Below the pieces are notes generated by a model. That model worked only from the letters and a program-made list of their open reading frames with translations, did not search any database and was not told the origin of the DNA. From Monodelphis domestica (taxonomy: Eukaryota > Chordata > Mammalia > Didelphimorphia > Didelphidae): a DNA stretch of 64,000 nucleotides. This document shows, one piece after another, positions 22,351 through 33,800 of this stretch (within the stretch, counting starts at the first letter, position 1; each line of letters starts with the position of its first letter). The position numbers were made by a program, and so were the translations under genes. The DNA is taken from assembly GCF_027887165.1 (NCBI RefSeq), contig NC_077235.1:54378882-54442881 (forward strand). The letters are read 5' to 3'.

Positions 22351-22460
22351 TAACTTTCATAACTGTTCTAGGACTGATGAAACTTTAAGATTCACGATAG
22401 TTTTTTTTTAAACTAACTAAGCTAGTATCTGCATCTACCCTTTCTCCTTTGACAATTAGT

Positions 22461-22665
22461 GGAGCAGCTAGGTGTTTCAATGGATAGAGCACCAGGCCTG
22501 GAGATGGGAAATCCTGGATTCAAATCTGCCTTCAGACACTTCTTAGCTATGTGCCCCTGGGCAAGTCACTTAACCTCCATTGCTTAGCCCTGACCACTCT
22601 TTTGCATTTGAACCAGTACCTAGTATTTATTCTAAGACAGAAGTTGAGGGTTTAAAAACAAAAAG
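22461..22665 (+). mobile_element. tRNA-related SINE
   Basis: 'ggagcagctaggtgtttcaa', 'caccaggcctggagatggg', 'tgcccctgggcaagtcactt' and 'tattctaagacagaagttg' mark a full-length copy with an A-rich end. Confidence 0.87.
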
Positions 22666-22900
22666 GAAAGAAAAATGGAGATTAGGACTCTTGTCTTCTC
22701 ACTGTTTGTGTTATTGTGAGGAAAATGTTTACAGGGTTAAAGAAATGAGAGTAACAATGTGTTATATTTATGACTGATAGGGGGACAAATTGCAAATATT
22801 TTGCAATGATATCTGGGGGTTCAGTGCTCTCCAAGAGGGTTTGGCATCACTGTTCTGGATATAGAAATTGGTTGCACTTTTAGCTTAAGAAGTAAGACTT

Positions 22901-23100
22901 TAGGGGGCAGCTGGGTAGCTCAGTGGATTGAGAGCCAGGCCTAGAGATGGGAGGTCCTAGGTTCAAATCTGGCCTCAGACATTTCCTAGCTGGGTGACCC
23001 TGGGCAAGTCAGTTAACCCCCATTGCCCAGCCCTTACTGCTCTTCTGCCTTGAATCAATACATAGCATTGATTCCAAGACAGAAGGTGAGGGATTAAAAA
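22901..23100 (+). mobile_element. tRNA-related SINE with perfect TSD
   Basis: Full-length and close to consensus, from 'tagggggcagctgggtagct' to 'agacagaaggtgagggatt' plus A tail. It is flanked by the exact 14-bp repeat 'aagaagtaagactt' at 22887-22900 and 23101-23114, so both ends are certain and the copy is relatively recent. Confidence 0.95.
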
Positions 23101-23320
23101 AAGAAGTAAGACTTAAAAAAATTCATTTATGTCTATGTGAATAGTAGGTGTTTCTCCCTGAGGACTTGAGATAGTTTATGGTGGGCTCATTACAAATAAA
23201 AAGAAATGAGGCAAAAGCTTTCAAAATAGCTCAACGTCAATTTAATCAGAAAATGATCCACTGGGACCAAGTTGGATTTATAGGAGATAGGCAAGGATAG
23301 TTCAATTTTAAAAATGTTTA

Positions 23321-23502
23321 GGGGGCAATTGGCTGACTCAGTGGATTGAGAACCAGGCCTAGAGACAGAAGGTCCTGGGTTCCAATCTGACCTCAGATAT
23401 TTCCTAGCTGTGTGACCCTGAGCAAGTCTTTTAATCCCCATTGCCTAACCCTTACCACTCTTCTGCCTTAGTGTTGATTCTAAGATGGAAGGTAAGAGTT
23501 CA
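23321..23502 (+). mobile_element. tRNA-related SINE nested in L1
   Basis: SINE landmarks 'ggctgactcagtggattgag' to 'gattctaagatggaaggtaa' are present. It is flanked by the exact 11-bp TSD 'aaaaatgttta' at 23310-23320 and 23503-23513. It lacks the usual 'accaatacacagta' segment. Confidence 0.92.
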
Positions 23503-23549
23503 AAAAATGTTTAATTATTAATATAATTAGTCATGTTAAAAACAAAACT

Positions 23550-23743
23550 GGGGCATCTGGGTGACTCAGTAGATAGAGAAACAGGCCTGGACATAGGAGG
23601 TCCTGGGTTCAAATGTGGCCTCAGACACTTCCTAGCTGTGTGACCTTAGACAAATCACTTAATTCTGATTGCCTGGCCCTTGCTGGTCTAGTTGGAAACT
23701 AATACTTAGTATCAATTCTAAGACAGAAGGTAAGGGTTTAAAA
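23550..23743 (+). mobile_element. tRNA-related SINE nested in L1
   Basis: Runs from 'ggggcatctgggtgactcag' to 'attctaagacagaaggtaag', ending in an A-rich run. The TSD is unclear because both flanks are A-rich. Confidence 0.87.
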
Positions 23744-24212
23744 AATGCAAAAAAACCCAACCCCAAACCAGTGAAAACACATAATTATAGCAATAGAGAG
23801 AGAAAAATCCTTTGACAAAATATGATACTCGTTTATGCCAAAAATTCTAAAAGGGATAGTCATAGTAGACCTCCTATTAAATATACAAAAAAAAGTATTT
23901 ATAAAAAAACAAAAAAACAAAAAAAAAAACCAAAGGCTAGCATTTTTTTCAATGGAGAAATACAAGAAGCTTTCTTGGTAAATATAGGATAGAGCAAGTA
24001 TGTCCCGTCTTACTATTATTTGATTTTGACTTAGTTCTCGAAATAGAGAGTAGAGAAATAAAGGTATACATGTAAATAAGTGCCAGACTTTACCACTATA
24101 GAATGTTTCTCATTATAAGGGGTAGGAGGAACTGTAGAATATGGAATTAAAGAAAAGACCAAATTATTCCTGTTTAGAGAAGATGTGACAATTTCCTAAG
24201 GAAACTATAGGA

Positions 24213-24643
24213 CAGTGATGGCGAACCTATGACATATGTGATAAAGATGGCATGTAGAGTGCTCTCTGTGGACACACATGCTGCCCTCCCCCCAACCCTT
24301 TCCCCCAGTTCATTACTAGAAAGGAAGAGGGACTCAGTTGGAGCTGCTGCCCTCTCCCTCTCCACTGATTCTAATATTAGTTTTTCACATTGTCCACTCC
24401 TTTGCTCAGTAGCCTAATGGGAGCTCACAGGGGATAAAGTGTGCATCTCACAGTCAGCAGAGCTGGAGGGGAGCAAAGCACTTGGCCCATTCCCCTCCCA
24501 CTCTCTAAACTTTCTGAGGACATTGCTAACTTCACCCATCACTCCATCCAGCAGCCCAATGGGAGCAATTTCTTCCTCCCCTGTGTAGTGTAAGGGCTGG
24601 GACTGGGCACAGCATGTGGTCTCTAAAAGGTTCATCATCATTG
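24213..24643. mobile_element. Non-autonomous hAT (OposCharlie-like) MITE
   Basis: Terminal inverted repeats are 'cagtgatggcgaacct' at the left and 'aggttcatcatcattg' at the right (reverse complement 'caatgatgatgaacct'). Near-identical 8-bp flanks 'ctatagga' (24205-24212) and 'ctataggg' (24644-24651) are the TSD expected of hAT insertion. No transposase is encoded. Confidence 0.88.
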
Positions 24644-24812
24644 CTATAGGGGATAAACAAAAATGCTAATTGATATGATTAACAGCTTCAAGTGTAGATT
24701 ACAAAGTAGATCCACAAAATTGTCAGCATTTCTATATAGCAAAAAACAAAAACCAGGAGGAAATACTAACTAGAGAAATCCCCTTCAAAAGAATTATAAA
24801 ATGCAAAAATGA

Positions 24813-25129
24813 TTTGGGAAGCATCAGCTATGATTTGTTCTTTGACTCTCTCATTAACATTATTAAATTTCTATTTTAGTTTTGATCTTTTGCTTGCTCT
24901 TCTCATATTAATGACTATTTTCCATTGAATTAGGAACAATATGGGATGTATTTGGTGTTTCTGCTTTTAAATATTTATTTATAACATTTCTGTGCCCAAA
25001 GCACATGGTCTGTTTCTGTAAAAGGGAACCACATTGTGCTGAGAATTTGAATATTATTTAGTGTTCCATTCAGAAGATACCATAAGTCTTTCAATTTTAA
25101 ATTCCTTGACTGGCAGAAAATAGGCTTAA
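24813..25129. other. Unassigned stretch
   Basis: AT-rich. No gene or named repeat is recognised. Confidence 0.3.
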
Positions 25130-25640
25130 AATAGCATTTCACATCACACACCTCAGTCACGTTAAAAGGAAAAGTCTTTATTCAGGCTTTCACCCTGATT
25201 AAGGAGGCAAAACTCAGGACAAAGATTGGAATTTAATAGAGTTTATTAGAAATACACCAATGTGGCAGTACATGGACTGGCTGATCAGTGAATGCATCGT
25301 GGGTTGGCCAGCTTTTATGGATAACATTCATAATCAGATAAAGATAGTTCAGATAGCCCCATGTCAACAAGAGGTCGGATCCTTGTATCTCAATTCCTCA
25401 CAAGGTAGCAAATATATAACAGTTTCTATGTACAAGCAGGAGGGAGGGAAGTGACTTGATGATGTGACAGAGTAGGAAATTCCAGTTTGCAGACTGAGGG
25501 ACTCTTCCTCCAATAATGATTGATAAATAGGTATGGGAACAATAGGTTGGTCACTGAATGAGTATAACTTTCAAAAACAGGATGCATGACTTAAATATAG
25601 AAGGTCATCATTAAAAAATGGAGCAGAATGGGGAGAAGTG
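25130..25640 (-). mobile_element. Possible endogenous retrovirus LTR fragment, antisense
   Basis: On the minus strand 'aataaactctattaaattcc' and 'gcctgaataaagacttttcc' look like the polyadenylation region of a retroviral LTR. Ends and TSD were not found, and no retroviral coding sequence adjoins it. The call rests on general layout only. Confidence 0.4.
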
Positions 25641-25689
25641 ACTTCCACAACTATGACTAGGGGAAAAATATTTTTTTCTGTTATTTACT

Positions 25690-26010
25690 GTCTTTAAATT
25701 TTTTAATTGAAATTTTTTATTTAAGTAATTAATTTAGAATGTTTTTCCATGGTTACATGGAACCCCTCCCCTCCTCTCTCCCGTCTCCCATAGCCAACAC
25801 ACAATTCCACTGGGTTTTACTTGTGTCATTGATCAAGACCTATTTCCATATTATTGATATTTGCACTGGGGTGATCCTTTAGAGTCTCCATCCCCAGCCA
25901 TATCCTGTCAACTCATGTGATCAAGCAGTTGTTTTTCTTCTGTGTTTCTACTCCTGCAGTTTTTCCTCTGAATGTGGATAGAGTTCTTTCTCATAAGTTA
26001 GGGGGGAAAT
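25690..26010 (-). mobile_element. L1 3' end, antisense
   Basis: The reverse complement of the L1 3' UTR: 'aattaatttagaatgttttt', 'agccaacacacaattccact', 'gtcattgatcaagacctatt' and 'gtttctactcctgcag'. It is a 5'-truncated copy. Confidence 0.85.
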
Positions 26011-26275
26011 TCTTGACCAAACTAGGGACAGAGAAGATTAAAAGATGATTTTTTAAAAAAGATACTTTTGACTACTTAAAATGTAAAAACTTTTTATAAG
26101 AACAAAGTCAGTGTTTTTTGAATATTGGAAGGGAAACTTTCAATTGTTGTTGGAGAATTTTTGCATCAAATATTTTTAATAAAAGTCTGATATCCAAGAG
26201 ACAAAGGGAATCAGCACAAATATGCTAGACCAAGTATTTTTATCCCTATTATATTCAAATGGATATTTCCCAAAT
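26011..26275 (+). mobile_element. Old L1 ORF2 fragment
   Basis: 'gaagggaaactttcaattg' and 'aataaaagtctgatatccaa' match the ORF2 segment 'REATNWE...LI' seen at 13100-13160, with much decay. Confidence 0.55.
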
Positions 26276-27595
26276 CTTAAAGTTCAACCTGTCCCTCCCA
26301 GCTATTAATTGCTCTGTGTTTTGATAATTGTATAGTAATTTCTGACAGTTCTTAGGAACAGTGAGGGCATCTCCACTTGAGATGAAGCTAACCCTATCAG
26401 AGCAGGTTGAGTATTTAATTAACATCATCTTTAAAGATGCAGAATTGCTCCATTGTAAAGGTTTATCTCTAGAGGCGGGCACCTTCTGGGCTAATGTCCA
26501 AGCTGACAAACAGGGGAGTTTCGGAGAATTTTCTGGTGGTTTCCTGGGAATTGAAAACAGTTATGTGAATGAATTGAGCACAGCTTAAGTTTTACAAAAC
26601 ATTTTCAACCAGGATAAAGCTTGGCCTGAAATACCTGCCTGGCAGAAATATTAGACCACTGCTAGGCAAATGGCGCTTCATCACCACTGGTTTTTGGACT
26701 CAGGCTGTCATCAGCACTTCTGGTAACTTATTTTCCTCTTTTGCCAAATGCCTCTAAGACTCAACTAATATCCCATTTCTTTAAAAACAATGAAGAGCAA
26801 AATAAATGGTGACATACATGAAAAGCAAAACAAAATAGCAACAAACTTCCCCTGATTAGTGTGGAATCTTTTCTCTTCTTTCTCTCATTTATGAGTATAT
26901 CAATTATATATGAGTTCTATATTAATTGCTGATGATTAAAAGTTTTCCCATAACATATGCATAACTCAATATTTTGAGCAAATTCGCTGTGTCCCGGAAC
27001 CATTTCTCTGGTTGTACTGGCCCACAGTTCCTTTGGTTGCAATTCAACATGTGGCTTTTGTGTTAGAAAGCCAGATCTTGAATATTTTAAATAATAGCTT
27101 ACTAAATTAAGGTCAAACAGATTGCTTATCTCTCCTTCTAACCTCTGCGTTTGCCTCCTCTTGCCTTCCTACAACCTGCCCTGCCTCATGACAGCAGCAG
27201 CACCAAATAACTCATGTTTTTCTCTTTGTTTACTTTTTTAGTTCTAACTTCTCTTCGGCAATCAGTGCTTTCCAAATATACACACATGTGCCAGAAGTAT
27301 TGATAAGTGTGACACATATGTATATAGGTATCGGTGTTTTCCAAATGTATTGCTATTTTTTACAAGTTTGATATGATTAGGGGATTCTTTGAAAGAGTGC
27401 GAATTGCCTTGTATGTTCCTCTAAAATAGTAGATCGTGAATGCTTCCATTTAAAATTTCTTCAAAGATACAACAGAGATAACCCTTATCTGATCATGAAC
27501 ACCAGGGGAGTCATAAAGCAGTATGTGTGTTCCCCAATGATGTTCCCTGTGGTGATGGAAGAGGTCCACCTCAGAGTCCAAGTTGAGGGATGAGG
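26276..27595. other. Unassigned stretch
   Basis: No gene, exon or repeat was recognised in about 1.3 kb. Short ORFs (for example 26361-26588) have no familiar motif. Confidence 0.35.
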
Positions 27596-27599
27596 TCCT

Positions 27600-27850
27600 C
27601 CAGATGTTTCTGTTTACAGGTGTCATTGTATTGCTTCACTCAAGTCCTGGGCCACTGAAGAGCCTCTTGGAGGAGATCTGTAGCCAGTTGTCTTGATTTT
27701 TGTCCTGTCACTGGACTTTGATGACACTGGGGCAGTGAGGCTAATGACTTGGAATGACCCTGCTTCACTTCAATTCAATTCCAAGTTAAGACATCACCCT
27801 GGGATGTCATCAGTCCTCTTTAAAAAGGAAGGATGGACATCAGGCAGTGA
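27600..27850 (+). repeat. Probable RTE-tailed SINE
   Basis: 'gggccactgaagagcctctt', 'gtcactggactttgatgaca' and 'tcctctttaaaaaggaagga' resemble a repeat I associate with RTE-mobilised marsupial SINEs. Family name and ends are uncertain. Confidence 0.45.
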
Positions 27851-28525
27851 AAGGAGTGTGACTTTACCATTCACATAGAAAGACCAAGTCAACAAAGAAT
27901 GATTGTTGTCTAGATTCCAACAAGTATTGGGTTGGATACCCAGTAGAGCTTGTCCATTGGCGTGCATATCTGGGACCAACAATATAGACAGACAATGAGC
28001 TGAGGGTCCAGAAATGAAAAGGATGAGGAGGAGGGTGGAGCTGGATTTCTTTTAGGAAATCATATAGCTCCTTTAATGACCCAAAGCTTGCCAAGAAAAA
28101 TAAAAGCTTATCTTTTCAGTGCCAGCATTCTATTGGCGTTGTGGTATGGCAGCAAAATATGGCACATAAAAGTCTCTGAGGAATTAATAGTAAGGATCAC
28201 AGTAAGTCCAATAAAGAGGTGCATGGTGGGTATGAATAGGTTGTAGCAAATCACCAGTGGGGAACTCCAAAGAAGAGCATTTTTATGTCATTAAGGGCTT
28301 CATAATTGGAATATATGATGGGCTGGTCATTTGGTGAGGGCAAGGGATGACAGATAGAAGTCTAAGTGCTCCACTGATACTCTTGGGATATCAGGAGAAA
28401 GCATGGCAGACCTCTAGCACATTGAGTAGACCCCCTGTGGTGAACCTCTTGTGGTGAACTTATAGGAGAACATGGAAAAGAGTCACATGAGATGAATAAG
28501 CATGAGTGGGTTACAATATGCATTG
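27851..28525. other. Unassigned stretch
   Basis: No gene or known repeat was recognised. Confidence 0.3.
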
Positions 28526-28529
28526 TTGA

Positions 28530-28690
28530 AATGCATGGTACCCTGCAGTTAAGGTTAGATAGACCTGTGTTTGAATCCTGCCCTGGATACTAACTAGTTG
28601 TGTGGCTTAGGGGGAGTCACTTATCATTTCTCAGCCTCAGTTTCTTCCTCTGTAAAATTAGGGAAATTGGATTAGAGAAACTCTGAGGGA
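28530..28690 (+). repeat. MIR-like CORE-SINE
   Basis: 'gtttgaatcctgccctggat', 'ctcagtttcttcctctgtaa' and 'attagggaaattggattaga' are present. Confidence 0.6.
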
Positions 28691-30535
28691 ATAAAAATGA
28701 AGTGCATTTGGGGGGAGAAAGGTCAGTAGACAAATCTTGTGGGTATGTTTTGGGGAGCAGTGGGAAATAGGGTTATTGCCAGCCTGGGAAGGGCCTTAAT
28801 TGCCAAGTGAAGACATTTGGAGCCTATGCTGGTAGCATTGGGAAACCTTTAGAGACCCTTGAGTGGGGAGGTTCTTTGGAGTCCTTTTTCTTTCTTATTC
28901 TATTCTGTGTGCTTGTAAAGATGTGGGATATGAAATTAGAAACCTTTAATTCTTCTCCCTGGGGTGACTGACAGCTTTCCTGAGTTACTCTTTAGGGTCT
29001 TGGGATGAGCAAGGCTAAACACACAATAGGTCATATACTGTCAGCTGTGGCCAATATACAAGTTTGTTTAGACTTAGCTAAGAAGGAAGGTTCTTTGGAC
29101 CAGGGGCAGCAGGAAGGGAAATACCATTGGGAAGTGATTCTAATGGGGATTAAAAGGACATTGGAAGGAGACTTTGGTGTGTAGGATGGGGAAGCAGGAA
29201 GGGGCCCTAGAGATAATCTTACTCATCCTCTTTCTTTAATGGAGGGAAAGGATTTGCCCATTGCAAATGGCCACCTCTCCACTAGGGTCCAGATGGCCCT
29301 TGGCACCTGAAAAGACCATTAGAGCAGGCAAGGACCTTATGACTCATTTAACAAATCATTTTGAGTTCCTCCTTCATTCCCAGTTCAGTGTTCAGTGTTC
29401 TGGGGGAACTAGAAGCCAGTGACAGGGGATCTTGTCCATGGTTCCATCTAGCTGATAACGACAGTCTCAATAGATGGCCACTTACTTGTCCAGCACTTTA
29501 GAGTGGGGAATTCTCTTGGGAATGTCTTGGACTACATTGATGCTGAAGTCCCTCACAACTCTCAAATCCTTCGACCTCAGGAGTCAGAGGTCCAAGTTCC
29601 CATTTCATTCTGGCCCAAGTGGTACGATACGCAACAAGGAAAATGGCACTCAAACAAAAATGACAACAAACACCAGTCCTTGACTTCAAGAAACATCCTT
29701 TCTAGGGCTGGATTCAAATTCAGACTGCTATTTTCTAGCTGTGGGACCTTTTAAAAGAAAAACATTGATAATTTCTTTAAAGAGAGAAATCGGTATTTAG
29801 GTACAGAATGTTCAGTGCTGGAAGGACCCCGTGAGTTCATCTTGCCACTTTCAGATGAGATGCAAAGTACTAGCAAGGATCTGGAGGGGGAATAAAGCCA
29901 CAGGGCTTTCTAGCTACTGAGCTACATTTCTACTCTAAACCAGGCCAATAGAAACTTCTGGGCAGCATATGGTATGCGCCCATGTCGCTTGCCCTCTTTT
30001 TACCCTCAGCTAGCTTTCTGTAAAGGTATGCTCAATCAACATCTCTGTCTCTTCCCTGAATATCTGGTGGCTTTTGATGGAAAGCTTCCTAGAGGGCTTG
30101 GGAGGACCATGTGAGGGTGCTTTCTCCAGCAGGGCTCCTTTTCTCCTTCCTTCTAGAGACCTTCTCAAAACGGAGACTCAAGTGTGCCTCTGCTCATACT
30201 TTTCTTTCCTTCTTTCTGGTCAGAGAAGCCAGCCAGTGTTGGCGTTCAGATTCCCTACGGATTGTGGGACGAGAGCATTTGGGTTAATGTAGGCTGTTTC
30301 CACAGGGGCTGCGGGGGAATTTGGTTGGGCTGTGTGTTATCTTAATTACCCAGACACCAGCTAGCCAGGCTCTGTGCAGGGCCTGCGAGGATTTGCAGAG
30401 ACATAGGTGAGGAAGGGACTGCTTTTTGTCACAGATGAAGTAATGTTTGGATTAGAAGAGGGGAGTCGGGGGAACAGGAAACTAGCTTCCAGCCCCATTT
30501 ACTTCAGCTTTGAGACTCATTCTGTGGCCAATCAA
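28691..30535. other. Unassigned, repeat-poor stretch
   Basis: About 1.8 kb with higher GC than the L1-rich parts. No gene, exon or repeat is recognised. Confidence 0.35.
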
Positions 30536-30539
30536 TCCA

Positions 30540-30680
30540 CCAACTTCCACTTGCTAATTGCCTACTGGAGGCCATAGGCACAGTGCTAGGTACGGAGGGT
30601 GCAAAGACAAATAGGGAAAAGGCCCTGCTCTCAAGGAGCTTCCATTCCTTGGGGGGCTAGAGCATGCACCCATTCAACAT
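30540..30680 (+). repeat. Old L2/MIR-related repeat
   Basis: 'acagtgctaggtacggaggg' and 'gctctcaaggagcttccatt' match the family at 5240-5625. Confidence 0.5.
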
Positions 30681-30839
30681 GTATACAAAGTTGATGTAAA
30701 GTGATTGCAAAGGAGAGCTACTGACAGCTGGGGGTGGACTGGGCTGGGGAGTGGGATCAGCAAAGATATTGTATAGGAGGCAGTATTTGATCCGAGATAT
30801 GAAGGTAGCCAGGATAGGAGGGGAAGGGACTTGCCAAAG

Positions 30840-30990
30840 GTCATACATAGGATCATTGCTGTACTGGTGGAAGGGACCTCAGGGGCCATATAGCCCAGCC
30901 CTCTCTCATTTTGCAGAAAAGGAAACTGAGGCACAAGGAGAAAGAACTTGTCCAAAGTCACACAGCTCATCAGTGTCAGAGGTGGGATCT
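30840..30990 (-). repeat. Antisense MIR-like fragment
   Basis: 'ttttgcagaaaaggaaactg' and 'cacacagctcatcagtgtca' are antisense CORE-SINE landmarks. Confidence 0.55.
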
Positions 30991-31075
30991 GTGTACCATT
31001 TTAGGACTCATCTTGTTATACCTTGTCTTCTGGGATAGGCAAGTCCTGTGTGGTTGAATACAGCCTGAACAGGAA

Positions 31076-31512
31076 ATGGAGGGAGACAAACAGAAAGGCA
31101 GAGACAAAAAGAGAGAAACAGAGAAAGACAGAGATAAAAAGAGAGAGACAAACAGAAATATAGAGACAGAGACAGAAAGAGAAAGACAGAAAGACAGAGA
31201 GAGACACAGAAAGACTGAGACAAACAGAAAGAGACAGAGAGAAACAGAGAAACAGAGAGACAAACAGAAAGACAGACAGAGAGAGAAAGACAGGGACAGA
31301 GAAAGAGAAAGAGACAAACAGAAAGACAGAGACAGAAAAAGAAAGAGACAAACAGAAAGATAGAGACAGAAAGAGAAAGACAGAAACAGAAAGATAGAGC
31401 CAGAGAGACAGAGACAAAAAGAAAGACAGAGGCAGAGAGAGAAAGACAGATACAGAAAGAGACAGAGAAAGACAGAGATAGGAAGAGACAAACAGAAAGA
31501 CAGAAGAGAGAG
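31076..31512 (+). repeat. GA-rich (GACAGA-type) minisatellite
   Basis: About 440 bp of imperfect repeats of words such as 'agagacaaacagaaagacag'. It is almost entirely purine plus C on the plus strand. It creates long meaningless open frames on both strands, for example 251 codons on the minus strand rich in Ser/Leu/Phe/Cys. Simple repeat, not coding. Confidence 0.93.
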
Positions 31513-31930
31513 AGTGAGTGACACAAAGGTGGCTTTTTTCCCCACAGACTCCAGAGGCTTCCTCAAAGCTTGAGAAGCTCTTAAGCTTTTAGTTCTGCTG
31601 TGGTGAGAGTTTCCAGTCTCCAAGCAAACTCTCAGAAGGCCAGGATGAAGACAAATGGAAAGTTGGAAGTATAGGTGAGAACCAAGTGAGAAGGCCTCTG
31701 GAGAGCTGGGCCAGCTCCTGTTTCTAGACATTTACACTGAGTAGAAACAGCAGCAGCAGCCTCCACTGACTCCATCCCTGCATCCCCTTTTCCCTCCTGT
31801 CACCTAAGACAGAGTCCTCATTTCCACCTTGTACAGGGAGAGGGGCTAATTGAGAGAATAGGTATAAGGAGGGGGAGGAAGCCTTTTCAGAAGGAGACTA
31901 GGAAGGCCCAATTATTTATTTATCTATTTA
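31513..31930. other. Unassigned stretch
   Basis: Nothing recognised beyond a short (CAG)n-like word at about 31750. Confidence 0.3.
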
Positions 31931-31931
31931 T

Positions 31932-32117
31932 TTAAACCTTTACCTTCTTTCTTACAATCAATATTAAATATTGGTTCCAAGACAGAGGTAAGCGCTAGGC
32001 AAAAAGGGTTAAGTGACTTGACTAAGGTCACATAGCTAGGAAATATCTGAGGCCAAATTTGAACCCAAGACCTGGTCTTCAGGCCTGGACCAGTGGGCCA
32101 CCTAGCTGCCCTGCCTG
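31932..32117 (-). mobile_element. tRNA-related SINE, antisense
   Basis: The reverse complement carries the whole SINE: 'attggttccaagacagaggt', 'gggttaagtgacttgactaa', 'tttgaacccaagacctgg' and 'ccacctagctgccc'. Confidence 0.85.
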
Positions 32118-33055
32118 ATTTAATTTTTTTGAAGCGAGCACATTTCTGTGCTTCGGTCAGAAAAAATCCCTTTCTGGTTTGATTCTTCTTTTTTCTCTAA
32201 CCCTTAGCCCCTGCCCTGTCTCCCCATCCATCTTCCCATTCCTTAGCTTTTTCTCTGGAAGGATTAGGTTTTTTTGTAGAGTGAAGAGAAAGATATTTGG
32301 AAGGAGGAGGACAGAGGAGAGAGATGAAGTCTCTTTAATTGAACCCATTTATGGAACTCTGTGCAAAACTGCCTCTGGACCAGTAGGAGGTTGAGACTGT
32401 GAGGAAGGAGATATTGGGTATAGACCAAACATTTGAAGAGTTTGAGCACAGGGAAGAGGAGGGATTAGACGATGACATAGAAGCGGTGGCAAGGCCTTTT
32501 CTATATTTTTTTTCTTTTGAGCTAGGAAATTCTGGGAAGGACAAAGGAGCCAATGACAGGAGCAAAAGGGAAGATACCTGAGTAGACAAGAATGGAGATG
32601 AAGTACCTGGAGAATGGATCGATGACCTGGAGAACACAAGGAGCATACAAGGAAACCCCCAGACCATCGCGGGGAAGAATTCATATAACATTTCTCCTCC
32701 CCTCCTGTCCCTTTCCAAAACAACAATCTTATGTTCCCTACTCTGGAAGGTGACTTTGTTATCCTCCAGAGTTATGAGTTTGATTTGATTACGCCACCAC
32801 CCTAGAGTTCTCTGTATTCATGAAATGAAAATTTAAGTTTCTAACTCTATGCCTAGCCTCAAGTTCACAGTATAAGATGTTTCCAGAGTTCAGTTTAGGA
32901 CCAATAGAAATGAATTTAATGATTTGTTGTATGTTAGACTTTGTGAGATGTTTACCAAAGAATCCAATCTAAAATAAATAGAGATGAATTTTGTTCTTTA
33001 TCTGTGGATAACCTTTATTGAAAAGTTGCAGCTGTGGCCTCCAATTTGGGTTCTT
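32118..33055. other. Unassigned stretch
   Basis: No gene or repeat is recognised. ORFs of 125-127 codons on the minus strand overlap one another in two frames and show no known domain. Confidence 0.35.
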
Positions 33056-33059
33056 GAAG

Positions 33060-33140
33060 TCAAAGCATAGAATCATAGCACTAGAGCTGGCAGGGATAAC
33101 CTCCATATTTTACAGAGGAGGACACTGAGGCTGAGGCAGT
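33060..33140 (-). repeat. Antisense MIR-like fragment
   Basis: 'agaatcatagcactagagct', 'attttacagaggaggacact' and 'gaggctgaggcagtc' are decayed CORE-SINE landmarks. Confidence 0.45.
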
Positions 33141-33149
33141 CTCTGCGAA

Positions 33150-33800
33150 TGCCTCAAGGAGAGACAGAGAAAGAAAGGATAGTAGATGGGATTCCGCAGG
33201 GGGCGGGGCGTGACAGAGCCAGGTATGAGATGGCAGAAATGAGTCAGAAACCAGGCCTTTTAATTACAATGGAGCCACAGCAAAACTCCGATCTCTCTGG
33301 ATAACACAAAGGCATGAACCATCCAGTGATCCAAAATTAATACCACACAGGTCATGAGATATGATATAGCTAGCTGAGAGATCAGCCTAGGTTCCTCAGA
33401 CTATCTGCCAAGCCCAAACCTTAGGCTGAGAGAATAGGGTGCAGAAAGAGCTAGGAATTAGCATTGGAAAAGAAAGGTGTGTGGCCGAAGGCCAGGTCCC
33501 AGGTGAGAGAGATAGAGAAGGAAAGGAATTAAAGATGGAGCTTGGCCAGAAGCCAAGCTCCAGCAAAGACAGACATAGGTGAGAGGTAAGATCCAAGAGA
33601 GGGGAGGTGACTGCTGTGGCTGCTTTTAATGTCTTTGACGTGCAAATGTACCCAATACATATTGATGAATTACATAGTGTATTGCCATTGGGTAATTGTA
33701 AATTACGACAAGGTATAGGTGTGGTTTATCTTAGCCAGGTGAACACAAAGAAACCTGTTTTCCCGCCTAACCTGGGGGAAGCTGGGATCAAGGGTCAGAG
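33150..33800 (-). mobile_element. Possible solo LTR of an endogenous retrovirus, antisense
   Basis: The minus strand has a GC-poor start, a GC-box-like 'cacgccccgccccctgcgg' (33194-33212 as its complement), and 'taattaaaaggcctgg'. The overall length suits a marsupial LTR. No TSD or coding part was found, so the call is tentative. Confidence 0.35.

Larger units (their letters stand above)
23195..24812 (+). mobile_element. Old L1 ORF2 (RT region) split by two SINEs and a hAT
   Basis: Decayed L1 RT codons are visible: 'gaccaagttggatttatagg' (DQVGFI), 'gaaaaatcctttgacaaaat' (FDKI), 'ttcaatggagaaatacaaga' and 'tcagcatttctatatagcaa'. It is interrupted by SINEs at 23321-23502 and 23550-23743 and by a hAT MITE at 24213-24643. 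Many stops are present. Confidence 0.75.

Noticed and set aside
22901..23100. tRNA gene
   Set aside because: The B-box-like GGGTTCAAAT and tRNA-like start belong to a dispersed SINE with A tail and TSD. No cloverleaf or acceptor stem is formed.
31076..31512. CRISPR-like array
   Set aside because: Repeats are short, variable and without unique spacers; vertebrate genome context.
30976..31731. 251-codon minus-strand frame and overlapping frames
   Set aside because: Lies on the GA-rich minisatellite. Composition is only S/L/F/C/V, and several frames are open at once, as expected from a simple repeat.
32335..32726. 125-127-codon overlapping minus-strand ORFs
   Set aside because: Two overlapping frames of similar length, no domain, no codon signal that separates them from chance.
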